Below are positions 13,120 to 28,600 of a DNA stretch of 64,000 bases, one piece after another. A model generated the notes under the pieces. That model made no database searches. It was not told the origin of the DNA and saw only the letters and a program-made list of their open reading frames with translations. How positions within the stretch are numbered: position 1 is the stretch's first letter; every line of letters starts with the position of its first letter. The position numbers were made by a program, and so were the translations under genes. The stretch is from Sthenelais limicola (taxonomy: Eukaryota > Annelida > Polychaeta > Phyllodocida > Sigalionidae): contig OW804096.1 in NCBI GenBank assembly GCA_942159475.1, forward strand, positions 125,850,941-125,914,940, given 5' to 3'.

Positions 13120-16100
13120 CTGTTGAGGGGTGAGAAACAAAGTAAGAATGATGAGCTTCCAAAGTGTTATTCGAATAACAATTAATTGCCTTGCCACGGT
13201 AGTTATAGTACAACTGTTTCAAGGAAGCCAAAGTGCAAAGAGAGTTACAGTTCGAGTCTGAACCTATCTTCATGTTCTCAACCGAGAAAGCGATTTCGAC
13301 AATATTGAAAAAGCACTCGACCTGAAAATTCATCAGTTTATGACAAGATTGAAAGCCTCTCGAAGTAACTGGCCTATCACTATGGCTTCAAGGCCGAAAG
13401 AATATACCTGAAACGAAATAAAGTGCTTCGCTTTAGTGGGTATAAGCCTGAATTCAAAGAGAAATAAATGAGTATTTAAAGCTGTTTCATCGATGCTTTG
13501 CTGATCAAAGAAATAATAACTGCCAGCCAAACTACCTTTTTACTGATATTTATTATCAGAATATTCGTAATAGGAAAATGGAATCATAGGATTACGCTTA
13601 ACATCAGACTCCTTCGGAGCTTGTTATTCTATGGCTGGCCTGACGTAGACATAAAAGCCCTATGAAAAACTAATCACATTCAAGACCATATTCGAGTTTT
13701 TTTGTGAAAGGTTAAAAAAGCTTTCATTCTCTCCGTATGCAGTTAAAATCCCATCCGCCATATGATTGCCTAGAGTAAATTCCATGCACAACATATACGT
13801 TTCACGTTAGTTGATCGAATAGGAGCAGACATTATATTAATACGTCGTCAAGTGAAGGCCGCTGGAAGATGATATAGGACTGTTTTATCTCCTACACCCA
13901 CTCACTGCTTCACATTCATACCTGTCTTGCTGCATACAGTCACATATATATCTTCCCTGAGCCAAACTCCACTGAGATACCGAGTAAACACTCGAAAATC
14001 CAATTATCAAATGTAGAGTTTGGTCAATGAAGACCAAGATTTTCGAGTTGGATGGTGTGAATGGGACATGGGCACGCGGTTGCATGGTCAGTAAGGAACG
14101 GCCCCAATCAAACATCACGGACAAGGAAACTTAGGGACGGATCTCGGGCGAATATCTACACACAGGCTTTTTGCCTGATCTGAAGGTTGGCTGACAGCAA
14201 CACGAACTACTCCACTTGGTAACAGGGCTCCTGGTGGATGCTAACCCATTGGGTCAAATCATCACCCGCCAGGTATTGATAGGCTAAGCTTACATGCGAG
14301 AGACAATGGCTACGATATTATTCCACTCTGCAAAACAAATTCTACCTCCTCGCATTCGATTTCATCCCTGAGGATTTCTTTATTCGCGACACCGTTATTA
14401 TATCGGTGGGTCCTAAACACAAACAACCTATACAGATGACCTGCCATGAACTCTATTCTTGAAGTCTAGATCCATTAATCTACGTGTAACTTGGTAGAAT
14501 ATGCTCATCTTCATGTATGATTTGAAAAAAGGGCATTCCTTGAGTTACCATTCCAATAATTATGAGTAGGCCTAGTTTCGTTCTGACTTTTTATATTAAC
14601 AAGTGAATTTTCTCCAACACTAATTCATAATTGTTAACTATGATCCAAGTAGCATGATATTTCATATAGATTATGATTTGTCATAGTTTGATACAGAGGA
14701 GGTAAAATGGTTAGTATTGATTGCTAGAAAAAAATGTCCATGTAGTTACTGGATGAAATATTGATAATATCTGACAATATCTAGTAAAGAGTTAACGTTG
14801 GGCTTAAGTGGGTTCAGCATACAAACGTCTCTAAACAATAACGAAGATATCTGACCCTACTCCTAGCAAAACATGCATTGTTTCAAAGAACGGTGAATCC
14901 AATTTCCCTTTGAGGGTGCCGTATGCATAAACCCCTTTGTAGTCAGTCTAATCAAATTCTGAGCCTTACAGGAGAGGGGCTATTCTCTCTGTAATCTTGT
15001 TTCGGAAGAAAAGATATAGCATATGTACATGGCAAAAATCGATCATCTAGTCTCATAATGCCTCCCTTTCCCCGGTGAAACAAGACTGAATCCCAATCAG
15101 CAATCTGAAGGGAAGATAATAGCTGACTTCCTAATATAGGGACTCTATAGCTGAACCTTCTGATCTGTCTTACAAGCTGTCAGGACGAACATATATAGTG
15201 ATATGCTCGTGGGTATTCTCCCCAGGGGAGTAGACATTTTCTTGAAGCTTAGTTAGAGCGTATCGCTTAGCGTCCTGCCAAAGTTTTTCTTTCTATAAAA
15301 TGAACTTGTAAGGCGTAAAGCTATATTGATGGTAATTACTTTGCCAACCTGGTCCAGCCAATAGGCCTGTATCAATTAATTTGCAATCATATTTGTATTT
15401 CTTCTTTTTGCTCAGACACCTAAAATCTCGTATTTAATTTGGAAAGAATAATTATCTGTAATAAAGTCAGCACCTTTTTCTATGGATTTTGATAGAGTCT
15501 TGTTTTATGCGACTAATTGACATAAGTTAATGAGATGGTTTTAGTATCTCATTAGACGGAAATAATGATGTCTGCCTATAACTTTTAAAAACGTTTAGAA
15601 ACTACTTACATTAGATATAGGTCCATGATAATAATAAACATCCAACATATCTTCTTTGTTTGATACACAAGAGATGATTTCAAAGAGAAAAAAGGATTCC
15701 TTGCTTTGAATTCAATTTCATGCGCAACATTGACATAATGATGATTTACGAAAGATCCTGTCTTTTGAGATGTGGCTTCGAACCATGCAGCCATATTTTC
15801 CCTAATGCAATCATTATACAAAGAGTTATGAGAAAGTCTTTAAAAGGGACATATAGGTTTATTGGATTCCCAGATGCATCCTATTTACCCAATAGCCAAG
15901 CTGTGAAAGGGTGTGCAGGCAAAAGGAATTGCAAAAGTGGCATGACGATCTATTATTCGAGGAAAAGTATTCTGTTACTTCATTCCCTTGATCTAAATTC
16001 TAAAAAAAATATAAGGTCCGTTGGAAACGGGAAGAACGAAAGGATGTCTTAAAGCTACAACCTAAAAATCAGCGTTAACAGCTTATATCTGCAGTCTCAT

Positions 16101-19100
16101 AGTAACATCACCCCTTGAATGCAGCACACAAACCAGCAACAGTGGATCTCTAGTGTTAACTGAGCGTCACTGTAACATCATTGAGGAATCCTATATTCGG
16201 AATACAATTGGCCTTACCAGCCCAGCACACCTATCTCGTATTCCAGATCCTCTTCATTGAAATGGGCATTGAGGAGCCTACAAGGTCCTATCCTTTGTTA
16301 TGTGAACGGAACCGTAGGCCAAATTCTGCCACGGTGTCAGTGCTTGAAGGCTAATTTAAATGCAGCAATGGACAAAGGAATTAGAAGGTGAATAGCTTCA
16401 TCCATGTCTCCAGCTACAGGAACTATAGACGGAAGCACCATTCAGTGCCAATCTAAATCTTAACCTCACAGGAAGCCTCACTCAACTAATGAAAAAGGAT
16501 GTATGATGAGGCTATTTGTTGATTACTTATAGAGATCTTTACTCCAATAAACCTTCCCACTAACTCCTGTTTATGAGTACATTCAAAGAGACTGTAGGAA
16601 GAAGGCTGTATCTCAAAACTTGCTTGATATGATTTTATCAAGTCAGTGCAGTTAGTTGATAAAGGGCACAGACAAGAAGCAGTTATGCCAGGAAACTATT
16701 TCAGTTAAAGATGTGTGTAACTTGGGAAACAAGCATTTATCTTAATAAACAATTATCGAATTCAAATTAGGCCATTTCTTAGCATGTCGATGTAAAATCT
16801 TCGTCCGTGTTTTGTTTAAATTTGTGTCATTAAAACCTGTCCCATTGTCGTGGGAGAGGTTTACATGGCCCCACATTAGGACACAGACCAATAACTTCCT
16901 CTGCACAAGGACTATCGGGTTAATACCTTCGTCCTTATACCCTTCCTACAGGCGGATATGGAAAGGATTTGGATCATTGGCAACAGGGACTAGTTAGCTC
17001 TCGTTGGGGCAGTGTGGCAGGCAGGGTGAAATGACGAAGAGCTGTGCCCGTCACTTAGGTCTACTGAAGTCCCCATCAATGTCTAGATAGTGCCGCCTAT
17101 CTCACGCACTAAGTTCCCTTCAATTGTGCATGTTTTCCTATCAATTCAAATCCTCTGATTGCCTTTTATATAGCGGGAACTATACATGATTCATATCATT
17201 GTCAGGAATAGCTGGGGAAGCATGAGAGAAAGATATTTTTTGTCATTCAATGTATTATATAGAATGGAATTAGAATATTCAAAAATATATAGGCATTGAT
17301 ATGAGTTCGTAGAATTATAGCTTGCTGCAATTATACTCACAATCAATTATGTTGATAACAGAGTCCGGAGTACCTCCTCGAAGTAGGGGATAAGCTTAAG
17401 AAAGCCGATAGTGGAAATATAGTGGTATTTATGATGTGTGAATTCCCCTTTCTCATTGTCTCATTAATTCCTTTGGGATGGAAGTTTGAATTGGCAAAAT
17501 GTAAATGATTAATCATGGCAGTGATGGATGGAGAAAATAAATCAATTTGATTGAATCTATTCTATTTCTCCAGTCACAGTCACGTCTTGTAAATCTCAAT
17601 TTCATTTTAACAAAATATAAAACTTATTAGGACCAGTCACTGTGAAGTCGAAGTATCGATCATTTTAGCCTGAATTCTAAGGGACGCATACATGAACGAG
17701 TGACATTTAGAATACTCATATTGCTTGCGGATCTGATAGAGAGAAAAATAAAAACAGGTTGTGCATCTATGCCTGCAGTGTGTATCTTTTGAAAAGACAT
17801 GGAAGACGACGAAGTTTCAGTTTGATAAATGCATATAATATATATATACACAGGGACACACTTGTATATCAAATATAGATTTAGTTCTGAATATGTACGG
17901 TCTTTCAATATAGTTCCATGTTTCAAATCTTGGACATATGTATTCAGAAGATATTTGTTCAAAATCTGTCACTAGATTACTTTGATATTTTATCAGGAAT
18001 TAGGAACCCAAAGGAGAAACAAAAGGCCCAAAATGACAAACATTTGAAAATGTATCTGGTCGCTGTCAACAGACTTTCACCATTTTCACTCATGGCATTT
18101 GACAATGACAAATTCGTTATTGATGCTACCAAATCCACGGAAATGTCTGTTGATCCGTGTCTCCCCTTTTATTAAACAGTCATGGCCGTTCGCCTTTCCA
18201 TCATTCGGCGTCTGTCGTGAAGGAGAGAAGGTGGAGAAGAAGCTGCAAAAGGGCTCTTCCTCTGGGCTACAAGCTACCCACCAAGATGCTCTGCTATACA
18301 TATCATGATTTGATTTCTGGGCATTCTAGGAACCATTCCAAGGATTCATTCTACAAGTGTGGGTTGTGTGGAATCCCTCAGGGAGTACTCGGGTGGATGA
18401 CTAGGTTACTCTCTGTCTGGCCCACATCGAGGAAATAATATAGGAATGTGTAACCTAGATTGAGATCGCTCCCTCCAAGAGCATTCGCCAGAGTGAATCA
18501 TAAGTGAAGGGTCATAAACATCATCCCCTAGAAAGGTTATCAAAGAAAGCAAGGAGCATATATTTGTTATGAGGTGGATGATCAACTTATCTATATCTTC
18601 ACACCTACCTTACCACTATGACTTCGCGATGTTGTAACATAACAGGGAATGAACCTTTAGCATACTATGTTATTACTAAACTATGAGATTAATTCCTTTT
18701 CTCTGGATGGAGAAAAGGTCCGGCAGGAATCATATTTTGCCTACATTCCAAAATTAGATGAGTTTGAATACTTTAACTTCCATTATAACATGTTTATGCT
18801 TAGGCTTTTCGAGGATACATCAAATCTCGAGTTGACAGTTATTTCTCGAAACATTTACACTGGCAAAACGTACACCTACATCTGGGTACAAGAACCTTAC
18901 CCAATTTGAATTCCTATTTCCATAACATTCTTTATGAGTACCTGAAATGTTTGCTAGAGAATCAAATGTCTGACGCTAGGTAAACAGAGACTAATGTTAT
19001 TCCCATTTCGGAGGTTTTTAATAACATAAGAGATACATCAGGAGGAGGAACAGTTCCGGGTATGGTCATTTAATTACCTTCAGTGATTTTTAAAAAATGA

Positions 19101-22100
19101 TTAGTTTGTTTTAGAAATAGATAACTATCCCTGGAAGCAATACGACATATATATATAATTGTTCAGAATACAAGTTGAGTATTGCATGGATAGTAACATA
19201 AGTATCCTATTGCAATTGGCAGCATCACGATTCATGAAGTTTCTTCCACCGCTGTGTACAATTGTATCCTTGAAGATAAAGAAACCTAACCGTACAGTAT
19301 GTACCCAGTGTATCTCAAATTGTTCCCTAGGAGCTATGGGTAACCCGCTCGGCTTCAGGGAAATCAGGCTTGCATTGCCAGCGTGAATCTCCCTCACTAA
19401 AGCAGGCATCTTCCATCCCTGGTCACATCTATTTTCCTCCAATTTATAGTCGAATCATTGCATGTTCTGCTTGTCGCGAATAGTTTAATGCGGCATCTTA
19501 TGGGACGAAGAAAACTAACTTTCTGATGTAAAATCATATACGAGTGTTATTGGCACGGTGTATATAGACCATGATATATCACGAGTATACATATATGTGT
19601 CTCCAGTTGGACATATTCTTCTTATATGACATAGCATTATATCGCACGGGAGATATCCCCTGTTTACTCTGTTGGAAGCTGGAGCCATTTACTATAGGCC
19701 TAAGTTTACGTTTTAATTTGATGTAATCCAAACGGATGTTTCTGGGAGTTTAGGAGACAAACGGCTCAAGAATTAGCTCATTTTCTGTCACGGATTCCAT
19801 GGAAATCATCCCCAGCATTTTACACTGATTGGAGCGCCGATCAATCGTTGTAGAGATCGTACATGAGTGTGAAAAGCTATTTTCCAGGGCTTTGGATGGG
19901 TGGAAGTAAATTAAAGCTTGGGCTTAGAGAATGAAGGCACAATGTATATAAAATATGCAACTTGCTATTGACCTAGACAGTTGCCTCCAAGCTAACTCTA
20001 ACCTTTCCTGTTGTTTTAGCACCTCAGCCAGCAAGATGCGACAGACCATATAGCCATTCAACATTCAAAGCTGTGTGCTGTTCTCATTTGACTAAAGCAA
20101 AGTTCGATGTTAGTAATTTCAATAGAAGTGTTCCGTTTGCTAAGAAAGGCTGATGGAATCAGGCTCAGTAGAGAATCTAGTAACGTCTCAAGTTATTATT
20201 ATTGCTTTAGAGGCACGAGATTTCACTTAATCCACCAGCTTTCCATCGGCGTACTAGAACAGGCTAACTGCTTGTGGGAAGATAGTTTGTTGGCTTTTAG
20301 CCGCCAATATATATCATGCTACTGCTCAGGCGAATGTCCGTCCTCTAACATTTCACATTGTCCTGGCATTACTGGGGGAGGTTTTATTTCGTAAATCATG
20401 TTAAAATCGTTAGAGTAGATATAATTGTTGATCGCAAAGCGGTCGCAGGTTTGTAGACTATTTTTAATCTTGGCGGTTTAGCAATTGAATACAGACCCCT
20501 TGGCTCATCATATTTCATAGTCGAGTGTTTTAACATTTGAATTTGCAGCAAGCTTTCAAGATCAATTCAATTGGTATTTATCAAACATGGAATTTAATGC
20601 TCTGTCAGAAACGCCTCGATAGAATAAAAAATGATCTAGCATTTCTTTTTGTCCCTTCTCTCTCATATTTCTTTTAATCTTTATCAATCAACGTCTAGAA
20701 CGTGAGATTTCTGATTGTGTCAATAAAACAGATTGTCTGTCACATAGACCTTGGGGAGTCTTAAATTGTAAATCCTGAGTGAAAGGCATTACTCTCAGTT
20801 GGAGATTTGTAGTCCCATTGTGCTTGTTGTTTGAAATTCTTTCAGTGCATTTACTCCTTAAGATCCATCGATTGTCTGGCAGGGAAATTCGTCCCTATTC
20901 ATAGACACCCTTAAGGAGTTCATCCTATATGAAGGTAATAGCTTGGCCAAGTCCTTTGTATCGGTTCTCTCACTCCCTTCAAGCAGCAGCCAGATCCAAG
21001 GGACTAATAGGTTTTATCATATCATAACATGGGACGTATAACTAACTTCTAATCCTAGAATATTAAATGTATATAGTTAATATAAAAGTGAACAGCCCTA
21101 AACAAACTATCTTTTAGCATGTTATCATGGTTAGATCCATTGCCCTTTGACTGTGATTCGCCATCTGTCAGGAAGTTGCCCTTCATGGGGAAAGCTGGTG
21201 GCATAGCAGTCGACTGTCACCAAAGGCAATGCTCGCATTAAGCTATCCCTTATAAAGAAAGCCCCACTTGTAGCAACACAATGGGCACCGATACTCGAAT
21301 GTGACAACTGCATTTAAGTAGTTCTATTATAAAGGACACGTACGTCGGGCTATTGAAAGGGGTTCCTATGTTTCGTCGGCCAGTAGTGTTTATACACTGA
21401 GGCCTATGTACAGCGAAAACACATTTCACCCAATCCCTCCTAGCCTATAGAGCTGTCTTCACTAAAAGCCAGTTGTTTCATGTTTTGTAAGAGCTACACG
21501 GAGACATGCCAATGTGGAGAATTCTCAGTTCAAAATTCGAGAGCACAAGGAAAGAAGCGAATCATCAGACTCGACGGATATATGTTTCCAAGTGAATAGA
21601 CAGATAACGTGCTCAGAATGGACAATGACCTTAAAGGTTGGTTCCATTAACTTGAATCATCATATTCTCATATAATAATTATGTCAGTCATCAATCAAAG
21701 AATTGTGATTTACTCTGTTGATATGAGTTCAGTTTGTATATCAAATTAAATTGACGTTTCATGTTATTTTGAAATGAATTCTGTCTCCCGTCCTTTTATT
21801 TTTTGTGTGGTCTCAATTGTATTTATATAGTGTGATGTTATGCTGCCTGTTATGTTATGCTGCCTATTATCCTGCCTTGCATATATTTCAAATACTTAAA
21901 AAAAAATACGAATACCTTTAAGTAAGTATTACTCTTCCCCACGCTCTTGGTGAAACGATTATCTCAAAATCCTTCGAACGTCTCATGGAGAACGAAAGAT
22001 AATTGCGCCCAGGTGACTTTAAAGTTAACGAGGTCAATAGTTTTTAACTACTTATGTCAGCATTACCTCTGAATCAAGCAATAGTTCGATAAGCTCAGCT

Positions 22101-25100
22101 TGACTCTTTCTAATCCTTAGTTCCCTTTTGCCTGCCTGTTCAGATCTGACCTGACAATTCTGTCAGATGCATTTGGATTAGGGAAACCTGAAATATCCAC
22201 TTACTTTTTCGCCGTGAAACTGGAAACCTCTTGGGAAAGTTCAGTCATCATTAATGTACAACTCCAACACTTACTCCTCTATGTTCATGATTTCCGGCAA
22301 CTGGAACTACTTTTCTGATTTGTTCAAGAGAGAAACAATGTGAAGTTGGATCTAAAGCGAATCGGAAGAATATGAAGGATCCATTATAAGTAAAAGAATC
22401 AAAGAAGCCATAATACACACTGAATTAGGCAAGTAATTCCTCAGACATCTTTCATTCATTCAGTGAGAAGTCTTAACACGTTTGCTCTTCCTATACCTGA
22501 CACCAGAGGGAGTCTAAACGTTGAAAATAGTAGGCGCTGATTTATTGAATTGAAAACTTACAATTCATTCCTCGCCACGAGCTCTGAAGACTTGAGGCAG
22601 TTCTAAATCGGCCTTCACAAGTGGAGACAAGGTCAAATGGTGTCACAGGGACCCGGGAAGAAGAGCCAAGCAGCAAGGCCCGCCCGTGGGACGCCATCCC
22701 TTCACTAAAATATAACCGATCACCCAAGTGATTATTATGAATATTCTCGCCAGAAATAAGATGACTTATGGATGGGAATAATCTCTGGAGTGGCTCGCGC
22801 CAAGAGCGGGTCACGACGTCTTCACATTGGCCCACGAATAGCCAACAAATCAGCAGATCTCACAGGCCATCCGTGTCATCTATGTGTAAAGACAATGACA
22901 TATTTTATTCTCCGGGGCCGTAATGAATGCATATTTAATAGAGTAAAGGGTTTGATTAGAGATATGCATAATACGGTTTCCAGTCCCTAGGTTGGCCAGG
23001 TCCGTCCCGTCCATGAATAATGAATCGCCGAATGCCATTACCAAGGACACCCCTAATACGTTCTAGTGATCTCTGGGGTCTAATTAAATCACCCCGGAGC
23101 TTTAGACTAAAGGTGGGAAACGTCACCGTCCGAGTCGCAAAACATTAATTTAGCGAAGAAATTCCAGACTAAGCGTAATAATGAATACTAATGCCATCTG
23201 CTTGACATCAATTTGCGCAATTCAGGTAATTATTTCCCGCTCGTTAAGTCGTTTAAACTGGAAGGAAATGAAACTGGGATCTTGAAAAAACAATTTAAAG
23301 TTGCGTTATGAGAAATGGGGGTAATTGTCTTCATATCTAAATGTGTTGGCCAAGTGAATTTCAAGGACTATTAATATGTTACAGGCCCATCCACATTACC
23401 ATAACCAACTTAATGTATCCTATAGCCTACTATCAGCCTACATGTTGAACATAGATGTTGGAAATCGGGGTAATGGAAACCCCCAAAACATCGCATCGCA
23501 GCGTATATGAATAAGATCGTAAGGAAGTCAGTGGAGGTAAAAACACTGGCACAATCTGCATATTGTACATCTGCCTTACGATACACCTGCCTTTTATTGC
23601 AGGTTATAGTATCGACAGCTTTCAAGACCGTCTTCAGACAGTCGGTGAACGTTTGCCCCATATTGTTCGGGCGTTTTCCAGTCCGTTTTTTAAACACCTA
23701 TACCTAGTTAATGAGCTATTTCCATTGGGGCGTTTTCCGGTGTGTTTGACGCTCCGTTGATTATAGATGAAACGCACCGCAGACCATGCAATAGTTTTTG
23801 CAATTAATGTTTTATTTTCTTCAGAAGTCAGTCAATACAATATTCAATGTGCTTTCCAATTTATTTGGGATATCTACTGTTACTTATGATTTGTGCACAC
23901 CTTCTTTTCTTCTCAGAAGAACAGAACACTTTTCCAATTTCCATGCAACTGGCGATTCCAGTATATTATATGTCTAAAAAGGCAACATATGCGGGCAAAA
24001 CGTCGACCGCTAGAGATTCATATTGTTTTCATTAAAATAATATATTATGAATGGAATCTTGTGGAAGGGGATTCGGAGGATCACATTAACGTCTCCTTCA
24101 GATCCCATTATCTTTTATACTTACAGCGGCTGTGAAGACGCTGCCAGGTAACCTATTGGCAGAACTATATTTCTTAGTCTGGAAATGTATCTCCGTCGTG
24201 GGCGTCCACTGCGCATGTGCAGCCATCTGAAATGCAGGTGATTAGATCAGGAGCTGCTGCTTTCAGAGATTCATCTACCTCGGCGACGTTTTCAGATGGT
24301 GCCATCTTGTCTCATGGTTACATATTCCAAACGAGTATACATACATACATATCCTATGCCTTCGTCTGAAGTTGTGGTGAGGGAGAATGTGGTGAGAAAA
24401 ACAGGAAAAATATGTACGACTTCCTTGAGCATATTCTCCTTCTTCTTCACAGAAACATCTATGCATAGGAAGCTCATAGTTTATATCTGTAAGATGTATA
24501 TAGACGTGTATGTATGCCTTTGTAGACTGCACACGAAGATCGACACAAGGAAAAGGGAGAGATGCTAGGTGAGAAGGATCGTCTCGCATTGTATGTTTAT
24601 TAGTAACGGGCAAACCGATTGTAACACTTTTTAATTGGAAATAAGGATAGTGATAGCACTATATAATGCATTATGCTTCTAATCATAATATTATGATACA
24701 ATTTTGGTACAGACACAAATAATTATAAGATGAATAATTATATCATCATTATCAAGAACTTACTATCCAATCCATTAACGACTTAAATGATTTTGTAATT
24801 CGTCTTAGGGACTCTTAAGAGGTGTTAAAGTTAATGTATCCTAGTCCTGAAATAGCAAGGAATTATTGTAAGAGGTATAATTATGTGTTATGTATTATGC
24901 CTAAGTTATGACTACATTGCAAGGGATAAGATATTAGTTTACGAAATTTCAGCAGCCATGCCTTTATGATATCAGATTTTCCGCAACCGTCGGCCGTTCA
25001 TGCAGCCCTGTTAAAGATTTGAGTGAAAACAAGCCCAGCCAATCGCCTGCAATTCCTACTCAAACATTCGGACGAAAGGCTAGTAGTAAACGAAGCCTTT

Positions 25101-25430
25101 GACAAATATCTGATGGATGAGGTGTTTTGACGTGGGCAGATTATCGCGATTAGAGAGCCACAGGAAAGTCAGTTGATTGATAATATGCATTTGAAAAACC
25201 CGGGGGCCAAATGCTGAAAGAACATCCACTTCCTTCGAGTGAAGTCTTTCAAGTCAATGCTTTGGCATTTGGCTGGAATCATGCGTTGTATGGGCCCTCC
25301 TCCGTCCATAATAGATCTAAGGAGGGTCAGACAGGAAGATCCTTTTATGTAAATTGGAGATCTTTAGCATGTGGACCGTCTCAATATCATTAAGACCCTC
25401 ACATCTATATCTTACAATATAGCTTAGTTT
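13120..25430. other. Long region without supported gene
   Basis: About 12 kb of AT-rich DNA with only short open frames and no recognised repeat family. The part from about 22.5 to 23.3 kb is somewhat less AT-rich and contains many TAAT cores, as a homeodomain-bound enhancer might, but TAAT is expected often in AT-rich DNA. A plus-strand frame at 17918-18175 reads rather like protein, but I can attach no splice or homology support to it. Confidence 0.5.
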
Positions 25431-25442
25431 CCTCACGTATAC

Positions 25443-25677
25443 GGGTCAGATTTTCAGAAAGTGTACAATTCACCTTCACAAATCTTCTCAAATAACCCAA
25501 ATTTCAGATGTAAATCAAGTTCAAAATACAGTTCAACTTAACCAAACAGATTGCTAGAATCAATGCAATGCCGAATATACTCGAATTTACCTAGTATTGA
25601 CCAAATTGCAGCCTAATTTAGCAGAATTTACTCTATGTGTACAGCTGCCAATTGTACATTTTCTGAAAATCTGACCC
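25443..25677. mobile_element. 235-bp MITE, copy A
   Basis: A non-autonomous element with long terminal inverted repeats: it begins GGGTCAGATTTTCAGAAA and ends with the near-perfect complement, giving about 28 bp on each side down to GTACAATT/AATTGTAC. It is flanked by a 4-bp direct repeat ATAC (25439-25442 and 25678-25681). The same sequence occurs at 59402 and 60332, each with its own 4-bp duplication, so the ends are well defined. It has no coding capacity. The superfamily is not identified from the termini; several cut-and-paste superfamilies make 4-bp duplications. Confidence 0.93.
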
Positions 25678-25689
25678 ATACATGTATCC

Positions 25690-28600
25690 TTCTCGCCTGA
25701 GTTACGGGTCAAGGTGGGACTAGCTTTTGAGATTTAAAACTCTATATTATATGATCATGTCGATGTCACTGGATGATAAATTTAGGGCAACTGTTACTAA
25801 AGTGACAATATGCTTTTAAACTTGTTTTTACCATACATGAGTATATATGTAGGTGTGTACTATTATAATTACTATGCAATGAGAGTATCACTAAAATCTC
25901 CATAATTACCTCAGTTATCTATAGTAAGTAAAAGAGGTCCTTGACTAAACGTTTTGCTCCATGATATAAACACATGTGTCAAGTCTGTTGGGGTATATTA
26001 TTTGAAATTTCGCAGATGAAAATGCATTATTTCTAGGAAAATAAGGAAATCTAGAATCATGTCTGCCCATCTTATAAATAGATATAGCATGTAAAACGTT
26101 CCACCTTTCACATTTTTTTCAGATTAAATAGTAAAATTCAAGATGTTCAATGTTTAGGAATCCTCCAATATTGCGTGTCGACTGAATTGATCAACTGCCA
26201 ATGCCTGAACAGCTGCCAAATAGTTTCCTCCTTTTAATGTAACTTTAATTACATCTTGATCTCCCGATCACGCTCTTCAAATTTGGAGAAAAAGTTATCG
26301 AAGAAGTCTTTAGGTCAGTTTTTGAGGGGTACCTAATTGTAACGTTGATGATTGGCCAGATAAATACTTCTCCTCACTTGTTCTTAAAATTGTTATTTTC
26401 TCATGGCAAGCAGCTGGATGTTGAATACAGATCTGTGATGGTCAAAGAAATAGATCCAGAGTCTGATTACGTTTTTTAAATGAGGACTTCTCTCACCAAC
26501 TCTTTCAGATTTATCTCCAGTTTTTTGTTCAAAGCCAAGTCTGATTCTGACTGACCTGCAATTCTTGGAAGGCAAATCCCCTCAATCGCGAATGTACTTA
26601 ATTTCAAATCGCACTTAGTTTAAGGTAGCCTTGAATCCGAAGTTGGATTGGGATTGTACATAATCCGTAACGTATGTTCCCCAGACATCTTAAACATCTG
26701 CCCTTGAACGATAGTATCCTTTACTCTTGCCAATCAATTACAGCTCAGACCCTAATTGATCCTATGTTTTGTATTCAATACAGGTTCAGGAGTCTAAAGT
26801 ACATTGAGGGAGGCTAGGAAGACTGTTTCCTGTCAATACTAGAATCCAATGCCTCCCTCGGGCTCAGGGGCGTTTAAATCTATCATCAGGTAAAAAATGA
26901 GTCGTGAAGGAAATAAGCAAGGAACGGTTCCTCGAATGCTGCTAGGGTCTGAACTTTAAGATAAACTCCCACGTGATCGCTACATGAAAGAGAAGTAATA
27001 CACTCTAGCCTACTCGGACTAGGAACACCTAAAAGGTTCCATCAAATAAGCAAGATTACCTTCCGTGTTTGTGCGGAGGCCCGTTCATTTATAAATATAA
27101 ATGTTCATTCATACGTTGACATATTTATTGCCCCGGATTATTCATTAGGATGTTGTTGTAAAATACTTTTAAAAAGTAAAAAGATCGGACCTAGATTTGG
27201 TAAAAAAAAACTGGATGCAGGCATGGCTTGAATATCAATGGATTTTCTGTCAGCAATGTGTCCATGCAAGTTATGATCTTGTTAAGTTGAGCCAATCGAA
27301 ACCTCACCTTATACGGGAATGCAGTCCAATGGCTTCCTTTTAATGCACAGGAAGGTCTCGTTCTTCTGATTGCATTTAGTAATACTCGGCTCATGCATAT
27401 AAATTAGTAAATGAATCAAAAAGCTATGTTATGTCTTAGCATTCTTAAATACTATACAATGCAATTCAAGTATTTATATAAGTGCTACAGTCAGAGATAC
27501 GCATAAGAACTGTTCTCGAGGCGATGTGCCCATTTGTTGGTAGAATTTCCATTGTTCATAAACCTTGGCATTTCTGAGTGGTTGGATTTAGGACTATTGC
27601 CATTATCAGGATTATTATCCGCAACATGGCGACAGGATAAGACAGGGTATGGATATTGTAAGTGGATTATACTGTAAATATCTCGGAGTCCCTTAATACT
27701 GCCTGAAAAACACATCCTGCAAAGTCCAAAAAGTACATTGTCGTGGCAGGATATGGAATGCTGACCTCGGGTATAATTGATTAGTTTAATTGAATTGTTC
27801 CATTCTTAATTAGCCCATAAATGAACCATTGTTTGTCGATAATCCCCACGAAGTGAAGCATAGATAGAAACACCAAATCAGGGCTACCGATTCAGTCAAG
27901 GGAAAAGAGGCCAATTATTGGATAACTTACAAAGCTATAAGCTCTGCTGAAATATCTATAGGATTATCTAATCCAATATCCCATTCCAGGGCCTATTCCT
28001 TTGTCACACGGTCAATAGAATGCATTGCCCTTAGTCATATCCCATTTTCATCGATAAACTCTTTGTCGGCCAACAGCCTATCACTTCAAATGAGCTATTT
28101 GGTTCGAGCGTGGGAAAAATATCATCCATGCAGTTTATGCGCATTATAAAAGCTCAGGGGGACAAGGCAGTTTGACAAAAATGCCTCAAGTCACGTTATA
28201 AAACGCTATGTTTATCTTTCAGAGAAAACGCTTCATAGATCTTATTATACAGGCACCCGCCTGGAAAACCGATCTTGGCAAGTGCTCCGAATCAGCTGAC
28301 AGGAAGTGAGAGGAGCTAGTGGACCATTGCCGCTATTTCCGCTTCCTTTTACTCTACTACTATCTGTCCTAAATTCCCTGCTCAGCCTCGAACCATGATA
28401 ATAGGCACCAAAGGTTGTGATTTCCACAACCATTATCGCCATATCGTGGCTATATAAGAGAATGTGGGGCAAGAAGTTCCCACCGATATGAGAACTGAGA
28501 TTCATCTCCCCGTGAACGGGTTTCACCTCCTTTAAAGGTTAGCCGAATGTTCAATATTAATGTACCATAAACGTCTCCAGTCAGACTGTAACTACACCAG

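Noticed and set aside
17918..18175. Protein-like 85-codon frame as an exon
   Set aside because: No clear donor at its end, no recognised motif, and it simply runs to a stop.
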